64,000 nt of DNA from an uncultured Lachnospiraceae bacterium. Lineage in GTDB: Bacteria; Bacillota; Clostridia; Lachnospirales; Lachnospiraceae. The notes beneath the pieces were generated by a model that ran no database searches, was not told the DNA's origin, and saw nothing but the letters and a program-made list of their open reading frames with translations. Numbering within the stretch: position 1 is the stretch's first letter; each line of letters begins with the position of its first letter. The stretch covers positions 62,001 through 126,000 of the forward strand of contig CAUEYX010000004.1 in assembly GCA_959022495.1 (NCBI GenBank), in the 5' to 3' direction. Positions 1 through 7,880 of this stretch are shown here, piece by piece. Both the position numbers and the translations under genes were made by a program.

Positions 1-50
1 AGGTCTTTTCGAGCCTAGTTGAGTGGATGTTACAAAAAAGAAATTTACGG

Positions 51-80
51 TTGACTTATAGTTGCATTTGATGCTATACT
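51..80 (+). promoter_or_regulatory. Promoter upstream of rpmJ
   Basis: A TTGACT -35 box (51-56) and a TATACT -10 box (75-80) are separated by 18 bases. Transcription would start near position 87, just before a stable hairpin and about 75 bases upstream of rpmJ. This suggests rpmJ and the ribosomal genes after it have their own promoter here. The first 50 bases hold no recognisable gene end: all three plus frames close by position 69 and none reads as the end of IF-1. Confidence 0.6.
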
Positions 81-87
81 GTCAGAT

Positions 88-119
88 GGTCACTATTGGG
101 GTGGTGTGCCCAATTGACC
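88..119 (+). promoter_or_regulatory. Leader hairpin at the 5' end of the rpmJ transcript
   Basis: GGTCA (88-92) pairs with TGACC (115-119) and ATTGGG (95-100) pairs with CCCAAT (109-114). The result is an 11-bp stem with a two-base bulge and an 8-base loop, beginning within a base or two of the predicted transcription start. No U-run follows, so it is not an intrinsic terminator. It could be an mRNA stabiliser or a ribosomal-protein binding site; that role is inference. Confidence 0.45.
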
Positions 120-160
120 GGGAAATGTAGGCAGAGCAAAGAAGGGAAGGAGGATTTGAC

Positions 161-274
161 ATGAAGGTTAGATCATCAGTAAAACCAATTTGTGAAAAAT
201 GCAAAATTATTAAAAGAAAAGGAAGCATCAGAGTAATCTGTGAGAATCCGAAGCATAAACAGCGCCAAGGCTAG
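161..274 (+). CDS. rpmJ: 50S ribosomal protein bL36
   Basis: A 37-residue protein and a clear bL36. This smallest large-subunit protein binds 23S rRNA near the peptidyl-transferase region through a zinc ribbon. The zinc ligands are visible: Cys11, Cys14, Cys27 and His32. This is therefore the C+ (zinc-binding) form, not the zinc-independent paralogue used in zinc starvation. An AAGGAGG ribosome binding site lies about 7 bases before the ATG. The usual Firmicutes order is infA-rpmJ-rpsM-rpsK-rpsD-rpoA-rplQ, and everything from rpmJ onward is present. The gene is followed by an unusually long non-coding stretch before rpsM. Confidence 0.95.
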   Translation: MKVRSSVKPICEKCKIIKRKGSIRVICENPKHKQRQG

Positions 275-757
275 GCATTGAACACTTAATGAGGGCGAGC
301 TGAAAGCGAAGCCCGAATTTAGTGAGAAAGCCCGTCCCAAGCGTTAGTGAAAGCGAGCGGTACGCGAAGCTTGAAGTTAGGCGCACGGACGTGTGCCGAT
401 TGGGTGAGAATAGACCAATCGTTGCAAGAATTCGGATTTTAATTTAGGCGGCTGACAGCACGACACACCAGGAAGTGTGTAGAGCTGTTTAATATACAGT
501 AAGTTACACCGCGCCTGTATACAGGTACCACAGGGCGAGTGTTCTGTATATTGCTTCTAATACCCGGCGTTTGCATTGGCGGATTATGAAAAGTGGTCCG
601 TGCCGGGAAAGGGCGTGAAAGAGAAACACGCCTGGGCTGGGATATCGGGACGAAGGAGCCCGGTAGGACGCAGGACACCACAGCGCAGAAAAGAATCTGC
701 CGGCGTTCGCAGCCTCAATTAAAGTAAATATCAACAAAGAAAATGGAGGAAAGACAC
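275..757 (+). other. Long non-coding spacer between rpmJ and rpsM
   Basis: About 480 bases separate two genes that are normally almost adjacent. I find no convincing gene: the open frames here lack ribosome binding sites and resemble no family. The left part (about 290-390) contains GCGAGC/GCGAAGC-rich repeats related to a copy in the rpsM-rpsK spacer. The right part has several short inverted repeats, for example around CTGTATACAG near 515-526. The position just upstream of rpsM matches where E. coli keeps its S4-responsive alpha-operon leader, so a regulatory leader is possible but not shown. Confidence 0.5.
297..324 (+). repeat. 28-bp GCGAAGC-type intergenic repeat, copy A
   Basis: This 28-base block runs from GAGCTGAAAGCG to GAATTTAGTG and matches 1150-1177 at 26 of 28 positions. 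A degenerate half-copy follows at about 344-380. It lies in the rpmJ-rpsM spacer. Confidence 0.6.
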
Positions 758-1126
758 ATGGCTCGTATTGCAGGTGTAGACTTACCAAGAGACAAACGTG
801 TAGAAATCGGTTTGACTTATATCTATGGAATCGGAAGAACAAGCTCAAACCGTATCTTAGCAGAGGCCGGAGTAGACCCGAGCACTCGCGTAAGAGATCT
901 TACAAGTGAGGAAGTAAAGAAAATCAGTGCCGTGATCGATGAGACTCAGGTTGTGGAAGGTGATCTCAGAAGAGAGATCCAGCTCAATATTAAGAGACTC
1001 AAAGAGATCGGATGCTACCGTGGAATCCGTCATAGAAAAGGACTTCCGGTACGTGGTCAGAAGACAAAGACCAATGCAAGAACATGCAAAGGTCCGAAGA
1101 GAACTGTAGCTAATAAGAAAAAGTAG
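758..1126 (+). CDS. rpsM: 30S ribosomal protein uS13
   Basis: A 122-residue uS13, which sits at the head of the small subunit and contacts the P-site tRNA and the bridge to the large subunit. It has the family N-terminus MARIAGVDLP, the helix-two-turn-helix region (about residues 14-80), and the basic C-terminal tail with RHRKGLPVRGQ and TNARTRKG-like motifs. I start it at MARIAG because a GGAGG site lies 7-8 bases upstream; an in-frame ATG at 743 would add five residues that are not conserved. Length is normal for the family. Confidence 0.97.
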   Translation: MARIAGVDLPRDKRVEIGLTYIYGIGRTSSNRILAEAGVDPSTRVRDLTSEEVKKISAVIDETQVVEGDLRREIQLNIKRLKEIGCYRGIRHRKGLPVRGQKTKTNARTCKGPKRTVANKKK

Positions 1127-1149
1127 GCCGAAAGCAGCTGAATGAAAAC

Positions 1150-1177
1150 GAGCTGAAAGCGAAGCTTGAATTTAGTG
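1150..1177 (+). repeat. 28-bp GCGAAGC-type intergenic repeat, copy B
   Basis: Second copy of the block at 297-324 (two differences), placed between rpsM and rpsK. It is followed by a potential long-range stem in which GCGAGGC (about 1177-1183) pairs with GCCTCGC (1221-1227), enclosing a degenerate half-repeat. Confidence 0.6.
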
Positions 1178-1269
1178 CGAGGCCGTTCGCGAATCTTAGT
1201 GAATGCGCAGCATGAACTCAGCCTCGCGAACCACCTTTTGAAAAGAATAGAGAAAGTAGGTTAGTTTAA

Positions 1270-1665
1270 ATGGCAAAGAAAGTTGCAAAGAAAGTAACAA
1301 AAAAACGTGTCAAGAAAAACGTTGAACGGGGACAGGCACATATCCAGTCATCTTTTAATAATACGATCGTAACATTAACAGATACACAGGGAAATGCTCT
1401 TTCATGGGCAAGTGCAGGCGGCCTGGGCTTTAGAGGTTCAAGGAAATCTACTCCATACGCGGCGCAGATGGCAGCTGAGACAGCAGCAAAGGCAGCCCTT
1501 GTGCATGGACTGAAATCCGTAGATGTATTCGTAAAAGGACCGGGATCAGGAAGAGAAGCAGCGATCCGCGCGCTTCAGGCATGCGGGATTGATGTAGTGA
1601 GCATCAAGGACGTAACACCGGTTCCGCACAACGGATGCCGCCCGCCGAAACGCAGAAGAGTGTAA
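1270..1665 (+). CDS. rpsK: 30S ribosomal protein uS11
   Basis: A 131-residue uS11, a platform protein of the small subunit that lies near the mRNA exit and E site. The family core is evident: AHIQSSFNNTIVT near the N-terminus, SAGGLGFRGSRKSTPYAAQ in the middle, and the C-terminus with PHNGCRPPKRRRV. The first 17 residues are a lysine-rich extension common in Clostridia. It follows rpsM after a 143-base spacer that carries repeat copy B. A weak GA-rich ribosome site precedes the ATG. Confidence 0.97.
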   Translation: MAKKVAKKVTKKRVKKNVERGQAHIQSSFNNTIVTLTDTQGNALSWASAGGLGFRGSRKSTPYAAQMAAETAAKAALVHGLKSVDVFVKGPGSGREAAIRALQACGIDVVSIKDVTPVPHNGCRPPKRRRV

Positions 1666-1747
1666 TTTGATATCTGATCACTTAAGTACAACGGAAAGTA
1701 AGAAGAGTATCAACGTGATACCCTGATATAAAATTAGGAGGATAGAC

Positions 1748-2341
1748 ATGGCAGTAAACAGAGTTCCTGTTCTTAAAAGATGCCGTTCATTAGGCATGGA
1801 CCCGATTTATCTCGGAATCAATAAGAAATCTAACAGACAGTTAAAAAGAACAAACAGAAAAATGAGCGAGTATGGACTTCAGCTCCGTGAGAAACAGAAA
1901 GCAAAGTTTATCTACGGCGTTCTGGAGAAACCGTTCAGAAACTACTATGCGAAAGCAAAACAGATGGAAGGAATGACAGGTGAGAACCTGATGAGACTTC
2001 TAGAGTCCAGACTGGATAATGTGATGTTCCGCATGGGATTCGCGAGAACAAGAAAAGAAGCAAGACAGATCGTTGACCATAAGCACGTACTTGTAAACGG
2101 CAGACAGGTAAACATTCCGTCTTACCTTGTTAAAGCCGGAGATACGATTGAGATCAAAGAGAACAAAAAAGGCTCACAGAGATACAAAGAGATTCTCGAA
2201 GTGACAGGCGGAAATATGATTCCGGACTGGCTTGAGGTCGACTCAGAGAATCTGAAAGGAACAGTAAAGGAGCTTCCGGCAAGAGAAGCTATCGATGTTC
2301 CGGTAGATGAAATGTTGATCGTCGAGTTATATTCTAAGTAA
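1748..2341 (+). CDS. rpsD: 30S ribosomal protein uS4
   Basis: A 197-residue uS4, a primary 16S rRNA-binding protein that nucleates assembly of the small-subunit body. The S4 RNA-binding domain is recognisable in the middle (about residues 86-150, with SRLDNVMFRMGFARTR and the VNG turn). This is the form without the N-terminal zinc cysteines: CRSLGMDPI carries only one cysteine. In many bacteria S4 represses its own operon, which makes the long structured spacers nearby of interest. An AGGAGG site lies about 6 bases upstream of the ATG. Confidence 0.97.
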   Translation: MAVNRVPVLKRCRSLGMDPIYLGINKKSNRQLKRTNRKMSEYGLQLREKQKAKFIYGVLEKPFRNYYAKAKQMEGMTGENLMRLLESRLDNVMFRMGFARTRKEARQIVDHKHVLVNGRQVNIPSYLVKAGDTIEIKENKKGSQRYKEILEVTGGNMIPDWLEVDSENLKGTVKELPAREAIDVPVDEMLIVELYSK

Positions 2342-2400
2342 TATCGGCTGCAACAGCGTATCCCCTCAACATTTTATAACCCACAAGGAGGGTCTGTGTA

Positions 2401-3360
2401 GTGTTTGATTTTAATAAACCTAATATTGAAATTACGGATGTTTCAGATGATAAAAAGTATGGAAGATTTGTTGTAGAGCCGCTGGAGAGGGGCTATGGTA
2501 CAACACTTGGAAACTCCCTGAGAAGAATCATGCTTTCTTCTCTTCCGGGGGCGGCGGTCAGCTCTGTAAAGATCGACGGCGTGCTCCATGAGTTCAGTTC
2601 CATCCCGGGTGTGAAAGAGGATGTCACAGAGATTATCATGAACCTGAAATCTCTGGCAATCAAGAACACATCCGACTCAGACGAAGTAAAGACCGCGTAT
2701 ATCGAGTTCGAAGGTGAGGGCGTTGTAACAGGCGCTGATATCCAGGCGGATTCCGATATTGAGATCATCAATCCTGAGCAGGTCATCGCTACATTGAGCG
2801 GTGGAAAAGACAGCAGACTGTATATGGAACTCACCATTTCAAAGGGCAGAGGATATGTAAGTGCAGATAAGAATAAGACCGAGGACATGCCGATCGGCGT
2901 GATCCCGATCGATTCCATCTACACACCGGTTGAGCGCGTGAACCTTACGGTGGAGAATACACGTGTAGGGCAGATCACAGACTATGACAAGCTCACACTG
3001 GATGTCTGGACAAAGGGAACGATGCTCCCGGACGAAGCTGTCAGCCTTGCTGCGAAGGTGCTGAGCGAGCACTTGAAGCTTTTTGTTGATCTGTCAGAAG
3101 TCGCGCAGGTAGCGGAAGTGATGATCGAGAAAGAGGACGACGAGAAAGAGAAAGTCCTTGAGATGAGCATTGATGAACTGGAACTTTCTGTACGTTCATA
3201 CAATTGTCTGAAGAGAGCCGGGATCAATACGGTAGAAGAGCTCACGAACAAGACACCGGAGGATATGATGAAAGTCCGCAACCTCGGACGCAAATCCTTA
3301 GAGGAAGTTCTTGCGAAGCTCAAAGAGCTCAACCTTGAGTTAAACCAGGGTGATGAGTAA
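2401..3360 (+). CDS. rpoA: RNA polymerase alpha subunit
   Basis: A 319-residue alpha subunit, whose dimer scaffolds assembly of beta and beta-prime. The N-terminal dimerisation domain occupies about residues 1-230, with the conserved GYGTTLGNSLRRI and LSSLPGAAVSSV motifs. An acidic linker follows (around EKEDDEKEKV), then the C-terminal domain (about 250-310), with SVRSYNCLKRAGI and RNLGRKSLEE, which binds UP elements and activators. Translation starts at GTG 9 bases after an AAGGAGGG site. It is the usual neighbour of rpsD and rplQ. Confidence 0.97.
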   Translation: MFDFNKPNIEITDVSDDKKYGRFVVEPLERGYGTTLGNSLRRIMLSSLPGAAVSSVKIDGVLHEFSSIPGVKEDVTEIIMNLKSLAIKNTSDSDEVKTAYIEFEGEGVVTGADIQADSDIEIINPEQVIATLSGGKDSRLYMELTISKGRGYVSADKNKTEDMPIGVIPIDSIYTPVERVNLTVENTRVGQITDYDKLTLDVWTKGTMLPDEAVSLAAKVLSEHLKLFVDLSEVAQVAEVMIEKEDDEKEKVLEMSIDELELSVRSYNCLKRAGINTVEELTNKTPEDMMKVRNLGRKSLEEVLAKLKELNLELNQGDE

Positions 3361-3377
3361 TACGAAACAATAAAAGA

Positions 3378-3444
3378 TTCTGCCGGTAAGCCCGAAGAGC
3401 GCGGCAGACCATCTGTCTGATAAGTCCGAAGAGCGCGGGCAGAC
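3378..3444 (+). promoter_or_regulatory. Twin hairpins with a shared loop between rpoA and rplQ
   Basis: Two nearly identical blocks, TAAGCCCGAAGAGCGCG (3387-3403) and TAAGTCCGAAGAGCGCG (3421-3437), each sit inside a stem. The first stem is TCTGCCG against CGGCAGA; the second is GTCTG against CAGAC. The stem bases differ while the loop block is kept, as expected for two tandem copies of a protein- or ligand-binding RNA hairpin. No U-run follows, so neither is a terminator. A role in control of rplQ is inference. Confidence 0.5.
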
Positions 3445-3470
3445 GGAAAGTATTATGGAGGATGATAGAA

Positions 3471-4007
3471 ATGGCAAAGTATAGAAAACTTGGCAGAACA
3501 TCAGGCCAGAGAAAGGCACTGATCAGAAATCAGGTAACAGCGCTTCTTAACAACGGTAAGATCGTTACAACAGAGGCGAAGGCAAAAGAGATCCGCAAAG
3601 TTGCTGAGGGTCTGATCGCGCTGGCTGTAAAAGAGAAGGATAACTTCGACGAGGTTATAGTGACAGCTAAGGCTGCCCGCAAGGACAAAGACGGAAAGAG
3701 AGTAAAAGAAGTTGTTGATGGTAAGAAAGTTACTGTTTACGACGAAGTAGAGAAGAAGATCAAGAAGGATCAGCCGAGCAGACTTCACGCAAGACGTGAG
3801 ATGCTCAAGGTTCTCTGCCCGGTGAAGGAAGTTCCGGCAAAGGCTGCCGGCAGGAAAGCCAACACAAAGAACGTAGATATGGCAGAGAAACTCTTCACAG
3901 AGATCGCTCCGAAGTACGCAGACCGCAACGGCGGTTACACAAGGATTGTCAAGATCGGTCAGCGTAAAGGTGACGCGGCAATGGAAGTTCTTCTTGAGCT
4001 TGTCTAA
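3471..4007 (+). CDS. rplQ: 50S ribosomal protein bL17 (insert-containing form)
   Basis: A 178-residue bL17, which lies near the exit of the nascent-peptide tunnel. The family start MAKYRKLGRTSGQRKALIRN and the C-terminal block with GGYTRI and GDAAMEV are clear. Compared with the 116-130 residues usual in other bacteria, there is a lysine-rich insert of about 50 residues (roughly 70-125) in the middle, which I know as common in Lachnospiraceae. I use ATG 3471 because GGAGG lies 9-10 bases upstream; the ATG at 3462 would overlap that site. It ends the ribosomal run and is followed by an intrinsic terminator. Confidence 0.95.
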   Translation: MAKYRKLGRTSGQRKALIRNQVTALLNNGKIVTTEAKAKEIRKVAEGLIALAVKEKDNFDEVIVTAKAARKDKDGKRVKEVVDGKKVTVYDEVEKKIKKDQPSRLHARREMLKVLCPVKEVPAKAAGRKANTKNVDMAEKLFTEIAPKYADRNGGYTRIVKIGQRKGDAAMEVLLELV

Positions 4008-4050
4008 GAAATATTATTGAAACAGATTAGATTTACCGCCGGGTAAATAA

Positions 4051-4107
4051 AAAAGCGTTGATTCTGCATCGTTAAGCCTTGAAGATGCAGGTTCAGCGCT
4101 TTTTTTC
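4051..4107 (+). terminator. Intrinsic terminator after rplQ
   Basis: AAGCG(T)TGA and CTGCATC on the left pair with GATGCAG and TTCAGCGCTT on the right, followed by a run of seven T. It closes the ribosomal-protein transcript. Confidence 0.85.
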
Positions 4108-4206
4108 TGCCGGCAGAAAGGAAGAGAATTACGGAATGGCTCTATTTAGAAAGTTATACATCTAAAAAAAGTAAAAAAAATCCACCTAAATAAGTAAAAA
4201 AAGTGC

Positions 4207-4236
4207 AGGACAGTCCTCTTTTACAGGCGTTATAAT
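4207..4236 (+). promoter_or_regulatory. Candidate promoter for the GH20-GH29 operon
   Basis: A perfect TATAAT (4231-4236) is preceded 18 bases earlier by AGGACA, a 4-of-6 match to the -35 consensus. It lies 50 bases upstream of the GH20 start, after the rplQ terminator. The poor -35 suggests help from an activator. Confidence 0.5.
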
Positions 4237-4286
4237 ATTAACAGATTTTTCACATCTCAAAGAAGGAGAAAAGGGAGGTATATGTA

Positions 4287-7200
4287 ATGCACGATTCCAA
4301 AAACAAAAAGAAGTACAGAGCAGCATCGTTTCTGATGTCGCTGGCTCTGGCGGTGTCAGCTGCCCCGGTATCCGGGCTTATGACTGTCAGTGCTGCGGAT
4401 GGAGAGACGGAAGACAGACTGGTGAGGGAGCTGATCCCAAAACCGCTGGAATATAACGTGGATGAAGGCGGCGGAGAATTTATTCTGGACGGGGATTCCC
4501 AGATCTATGTCAGCGGAGATTCTGATGTCACGGATATTGGAAATTACCTGCAGCAAGAATTTCGGAAATCGACAGGGTATCAGCTTTCAGTGGCAGAAGG
4601 AGAGGCCGCGGATGCTAATGATATCCTGCTCGCGGCAGACGGGGATGCGTCCCTCGGTGAGGAAGGATATACGATCACTGTAAGTGAAAGCGGAGTTAAG
4701 GTTTCCGGTTATCAGCCTCACGGCATTTTTAACGGAGTGCAGACACTCAGACAGCTGTTCCCGGCTGATATCGAGAGTACGACAGTGGTGACCGGAACCG
4801 AATGGGCGGCGCCGTACTGTGAAATTAACGATAAGCCGGAGTACAGTTACCGCGGCGCGATGATTGACTCTGCAAGGCACTTCTTCTCAGTGGATTCTGT
4901 GAAGCGGCAGATTGATTATATGTGCAAATACAAGATCAATAAACTGCACCTGCGTCTCGCGGATGACCAGGGATGGCGCTTGGAGATCAAAGGCGAGACG
5001 GAGACCGGAGAATCCTATGATAAACTGCGCACGATCGGCGCGTCCACATCCTGCGCGACCAACGGCTACCGTCCGGGACAATACACCCAGGAAGAGTTTC
5101 AGGATCTGGCAGAGTATGCCGCGGACCACTACGTAGAGATCATACCGGAGTTCGATATGCCGGGACATTCCTGGGCAGCACTTGTATCGCTGGAATACCT
5201 GAACAGCACCGCTGACGGAAAACCGCATTCAGGCAATTACGATAATACGAAGCCTTATGACGGATGGGACGTGGGCTTCAGTACTTTGGAGTGCCGCAAC
5301 GAGAATACCTATAAGTTTATCGAAGAAGTGATCAGCCAGGCTGCGCCGCTGTATCCGTCGAAATACATCCATATCGGAGGCGACGAAGCGCACTCAACTT
5401 CGACGGAAGACTATACATACTTTATGAACCGGGTGACAGAGATCGCACAGAAATACGGTAAAACGCCAATCGGCTGGCAGCACTATGATGATGTCGTAGC
5501 CGGTACGATTGAGGACAAGGATAATACGGTGACCCAGTACTGGCTGACGGACGGGGCAAAATTCACACCGGGAGTGAAATACATGGTATCCCCGGCGAAT
5601 TATGCTTACATGGATATGATCTATGACAGCTCCTGTCCGTATGGTCTTCAGTGGGCAGGCCCCAACCCAATCGACGATTCCTATAACTGGGACCCCACGA
5701 ACTATCTCCCGGAAGGCGGATCAAAAGACCAGATAGTAGGAGTCGAGGCGCCGCTGTTCGGTGAGACGCTTGCTACGGATGAAGCGCTGGACTATATGAT
5801 CTATCCGAGGCTGATGGGACATGCGGAGATCGGCTGGACGCCGAAAGAAAACCGCGACTGGAACGAGTACAAGACAAGGATGATCGCTCATGGCGAACGG
5901 TTGAGGAATCAGGGAATCGGCTTCTTTGAGGACGAAAACTACTGGGAAAAACCGGTTGTCCCGCTGAGCACGTCATGGTCCATGAATGAAGGAGAAGGGA
6001 CAACGATTCTGGACGCGGGGCAGGAGTATACTGGGACGATTAACAGTGATGTTCAGTGGACAGAAGGGAAATATGGGACAGCCCTGAAATTTAATAACGG
6101 TTATGTGGATCTCAATGTTGAGGGGATCAACAAAAAATGGACTGTCGCTGTGTGGGTGAACAGAGAAGACAACCCGGCCACAAACAGTACATTGATCTGC
6201 GGCAGCGAGGGCGAGATCAAACTGGAACAGTATAAAGATACGAATAAAGTAGGACTGACCCAGTTCGGCGTGGTAGATGAGACATTTGATTATGAAGCGC
6301 CTGTGGGCGAGTGGGTACATCTTGCCGTTGTATCTGACGGCACCGCGACCTCCCTTTATGTGAACGGGACACTCACAGACACCATCGATCTTGTCATCAC
6401 CGCTCCGGTGGACAGGATTGGGGCAAATACCAAAGGCGGCCTGGCGGACACCGGCGCGCTGAAGGGGACTGTGGATGAGCTGAAGATTATAAACAGGGCT
6501 TTGTCTGCTGAGGAAGTGGCAGACCTTCTGGATGAAGCGGCCGTTCCGTTAGACACTGCTCTTCTGGAGACAGCGGTGGAGACGGCATCTAAGATCAATC
6601 TGGACAGCTATATCACAGCTGGAAAGGATGAATTCGAAGCAGCGAAGACGGCAGCGGAAGCACTGCTTGAGAATGGGGCCAAGACCCAGGCAGAGATCAA
6701 CAACATGTGCCAGGAGCTGGATGATGCAAGGCTGGCACTGAAATTAAAAGCGGATAAGAGCCAGCTGGCTGTTCAGATCCAGAATGCGCAAAACGCTCTG
6801 AATTCTGAAGGACAGTATACAGCAGAATCTTTGGCGGAGCTGCGCGCGGTCTATGAGCAGTATATCAGTGTGTGGGAAAACGATGAATTATCCACAGACG
6901 ACCAGAATCTTGTAACAGAGGCAAAAGAGGCATTGGAAGCAGCTCTGGCAGGTCTGAAACCCGCGGGAGAGGAGACGGAAAGTGTCAGCAAAAAGACATT
7001 GGAGTATTTCCTGAATCGCGCGAAAGAGCATGTGGCAGCCGGTGATGTGGACGACTGTGTAGAATCGGTACGGAAGCTGTTCGAGGAAGCAGTCGCGGAA
7101 GGCGAAGCTGTTATGGCAGACGAGAATGCCACAAGAGATGAGGTTATGGACGCGTCAATGAAGCTGATCAAGGCGATCCATGCCTTGAACATGAAGGCTG

Positions 7201-7880
7201 CAGACAAGACAGACCTGGAGATGGCAGCGGAGCTTGCCGATATGATCGACCTGAGCAGATATGTGGAAGCAGGCCAGAAGGAATTTACAGATGCCCTGAA
7301 AGCAGCCAAAGATGTACTCGCTGACGGCGATGTGCTGCAGGGAGATGTTGACGCGGCATGGGAAGCATTAGTGACAGCGATGGAAAATCTGAGGCTGAAA
7401 GCGGACAAAGACGCCCTGGAAGTCCTTCTCAATGAAGTGGAAGGACTGGACCTCAGCCAGTATACAGAAGCATCCGCAGCGGTATTCCGCGCAGCGTTTG
7501 CTTCCGCCCAGGCAGTCTTTGACGACGGAACATTATCCGTGGACGATCAGATTACGGTGGATAATGCTGTAAAGACGCTGAGACAGGCGAAAGAGGCACT
7601 GGTGGTCAAATCAGATGATGGAAACGAAGGCGGCAGCGGCACAGGCGATGATGGAAACGGAAGTGGCAGCGGTACAGGCGATACAGGCAATACCGGCGGC
7701 AGCGACACAGGCAATACAGGAAATCATGGAAACAGCACCGCGGGCGGCAGTAATGCCGGCAGCCAGAACGCAGGAACCAAGGCGGCGAAGACCGGAGATA
7801 CAGCGCCGATCGGAATGCTTGCTGTCATGGTACTGTTAAGTGGAATAGTCGTTCTTAAGATGAAAAGAGGAAAAGCATGA
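4287..7880 (+). CDS. Sortase-anchored GH20 beta-N-acetylhexosaminidase
   Basis: A 1197-residue secreted enzyme that should release terminal GlcNAc/GalNAc from host glycans at the cell surface. In order: signal peptide (about 1-36, ending VSA); GH20 N-terminal domain (about 47-165); GH20 catalytic barrel (about 165-520) with the catalytic Asp-Glu pair in IGGDEAHS (Asp366, Glu367), used in substrate-assisted catalysis; a LamG/concanavalin-like module (about 556-740); helical FIVAR repeats; the shared stalk (about 899-1106); a Gly/Ser/Thr linker; and a wall-sorting signal with KTGD (1168-1171), a hydrophobic helix and a basic tail. A GGGAGG site precedes the ATG. The stop overlaps the start of the GH29 gene (ATGA), so the two are translationally coupled. 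Exact glycan preference cannot be read from sequence. Confidence 0.93.
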   Translation: MHDSKNKKKYRAASFLMSLALAVSAAPVSGLMTVSAADGETEDRLVRELIPKPLEYNVDEGGGEFILDGDSQIYVSGDSDVTDIGNYLQQEFRKSTGYQLSVAEGEAADANDILLAADGDASLGEEGYTITVSESGVKVSGYQPHGIFNGVQTLRQLFPADIESTTVVTGTEWAAPYCEINDKPEYSYRGAMIDSARHFFSVDSVKRQIDYMCKYKINKLHLRLADDQGWRLEIKGETETGESYDKLRTIGASTSCATNGYRPGQYTQEEFQDLAEYAADHYVEIIPEFDMPGHSWAALVSLEYLNSTADGKPHSGNYDNTKPYDGWDVGFSTLECRNENTYKFIEEVISQAAPLYPSKYIHIGGDEAHSTSTEDYTYFMNRVTEIAQKYGKTPIGWQHYDDVVAGTIEDKDNTVTQYWLTDGAKFTPGVKYMVSPANYAYMDMIYDSSCPYGLQWAGPNPIDDSYNWDPTNYLPEGGSKDQIVGVEAPLFGETLATDEALDYMIYPRLMGHAEIGWTPKENRDWNEYKTRMIAHGERLRNQGIGFFEDENYWEKPVVPLSTSWSMNEGEGTTILDAGQEYTGTINSDVQWTEGKYGTALKFNNGYVDLNVEGINKKWTVAVWVNREDNPATNSTLICGSEGEIKLEQYKDTNKVGLTQFGVVDETFDYEAPVGEWVHLAVVSDGTATSLYVNGTLTDTIDLVITAPVDRIGANTKGGLADTGALKGTVDELKIINRALSAEEVADLLDEAAVPLDTALLETAVETASKINLDSYITAGKDEFEAAKTAAEALLENGAKTQAEINNMCQELDDARLALKLKADKSQLAVQIQNAQNALNSEGQYTAESLAELRAVYEQYISVWENDELSTDDQNLVTEAKEALEAALAGLKPAGEETESVSKKTLEYFLNRAKEHVAAGDVDDCVESVRKLFEEAVAEGEAVMADENATRDEVMDASMKLIKAIHALNMKAADKTDLEMAAELADMIDLSRYVEAGQKEFTDALKAAKDVLADGDVLQGDVDAAWEALVTAMENLRLKADKDALEVLLNEVEGLDLSQYTEASAAVFRAAFASAQAVFDDGTLSVDDQITVDNAVKTLRQAKEALVVKSDDGNEGGSGTGDDGNGSGSGTGDTGNTGGSDTGNTGNHGNSTAGGSNAGSQNAGTKAAKTGDTAPIGMLAVMVLLSGIVVLKMKRGKA
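6981..7612 (+). repeat. Shared stalk cassette, copy 1 (GH20 gene)
   Basis: DNA encoding the VSKKTLEYFLN...ADKTDLEMAAELA...LLNEVEGLDL stalk of two to three FIVAR-type helical repeats. Closely related copies lie in the GH29, EEP and GH2 genes. Confidence 0.85.

Noticed and set aside
1..50. Possible end of infA at the left edge
   Set aside because: Expected from gene order, but none of the three plus frames gives an IF-1-like C-terminus.
439..848. Two overlapping minus-strand open frames in the rpmJ-rpsM spacer
   Set aside because: No ribosome site, no family resemblance, and one overlaps rpsM on the opposite strand. Treated as non-coding.
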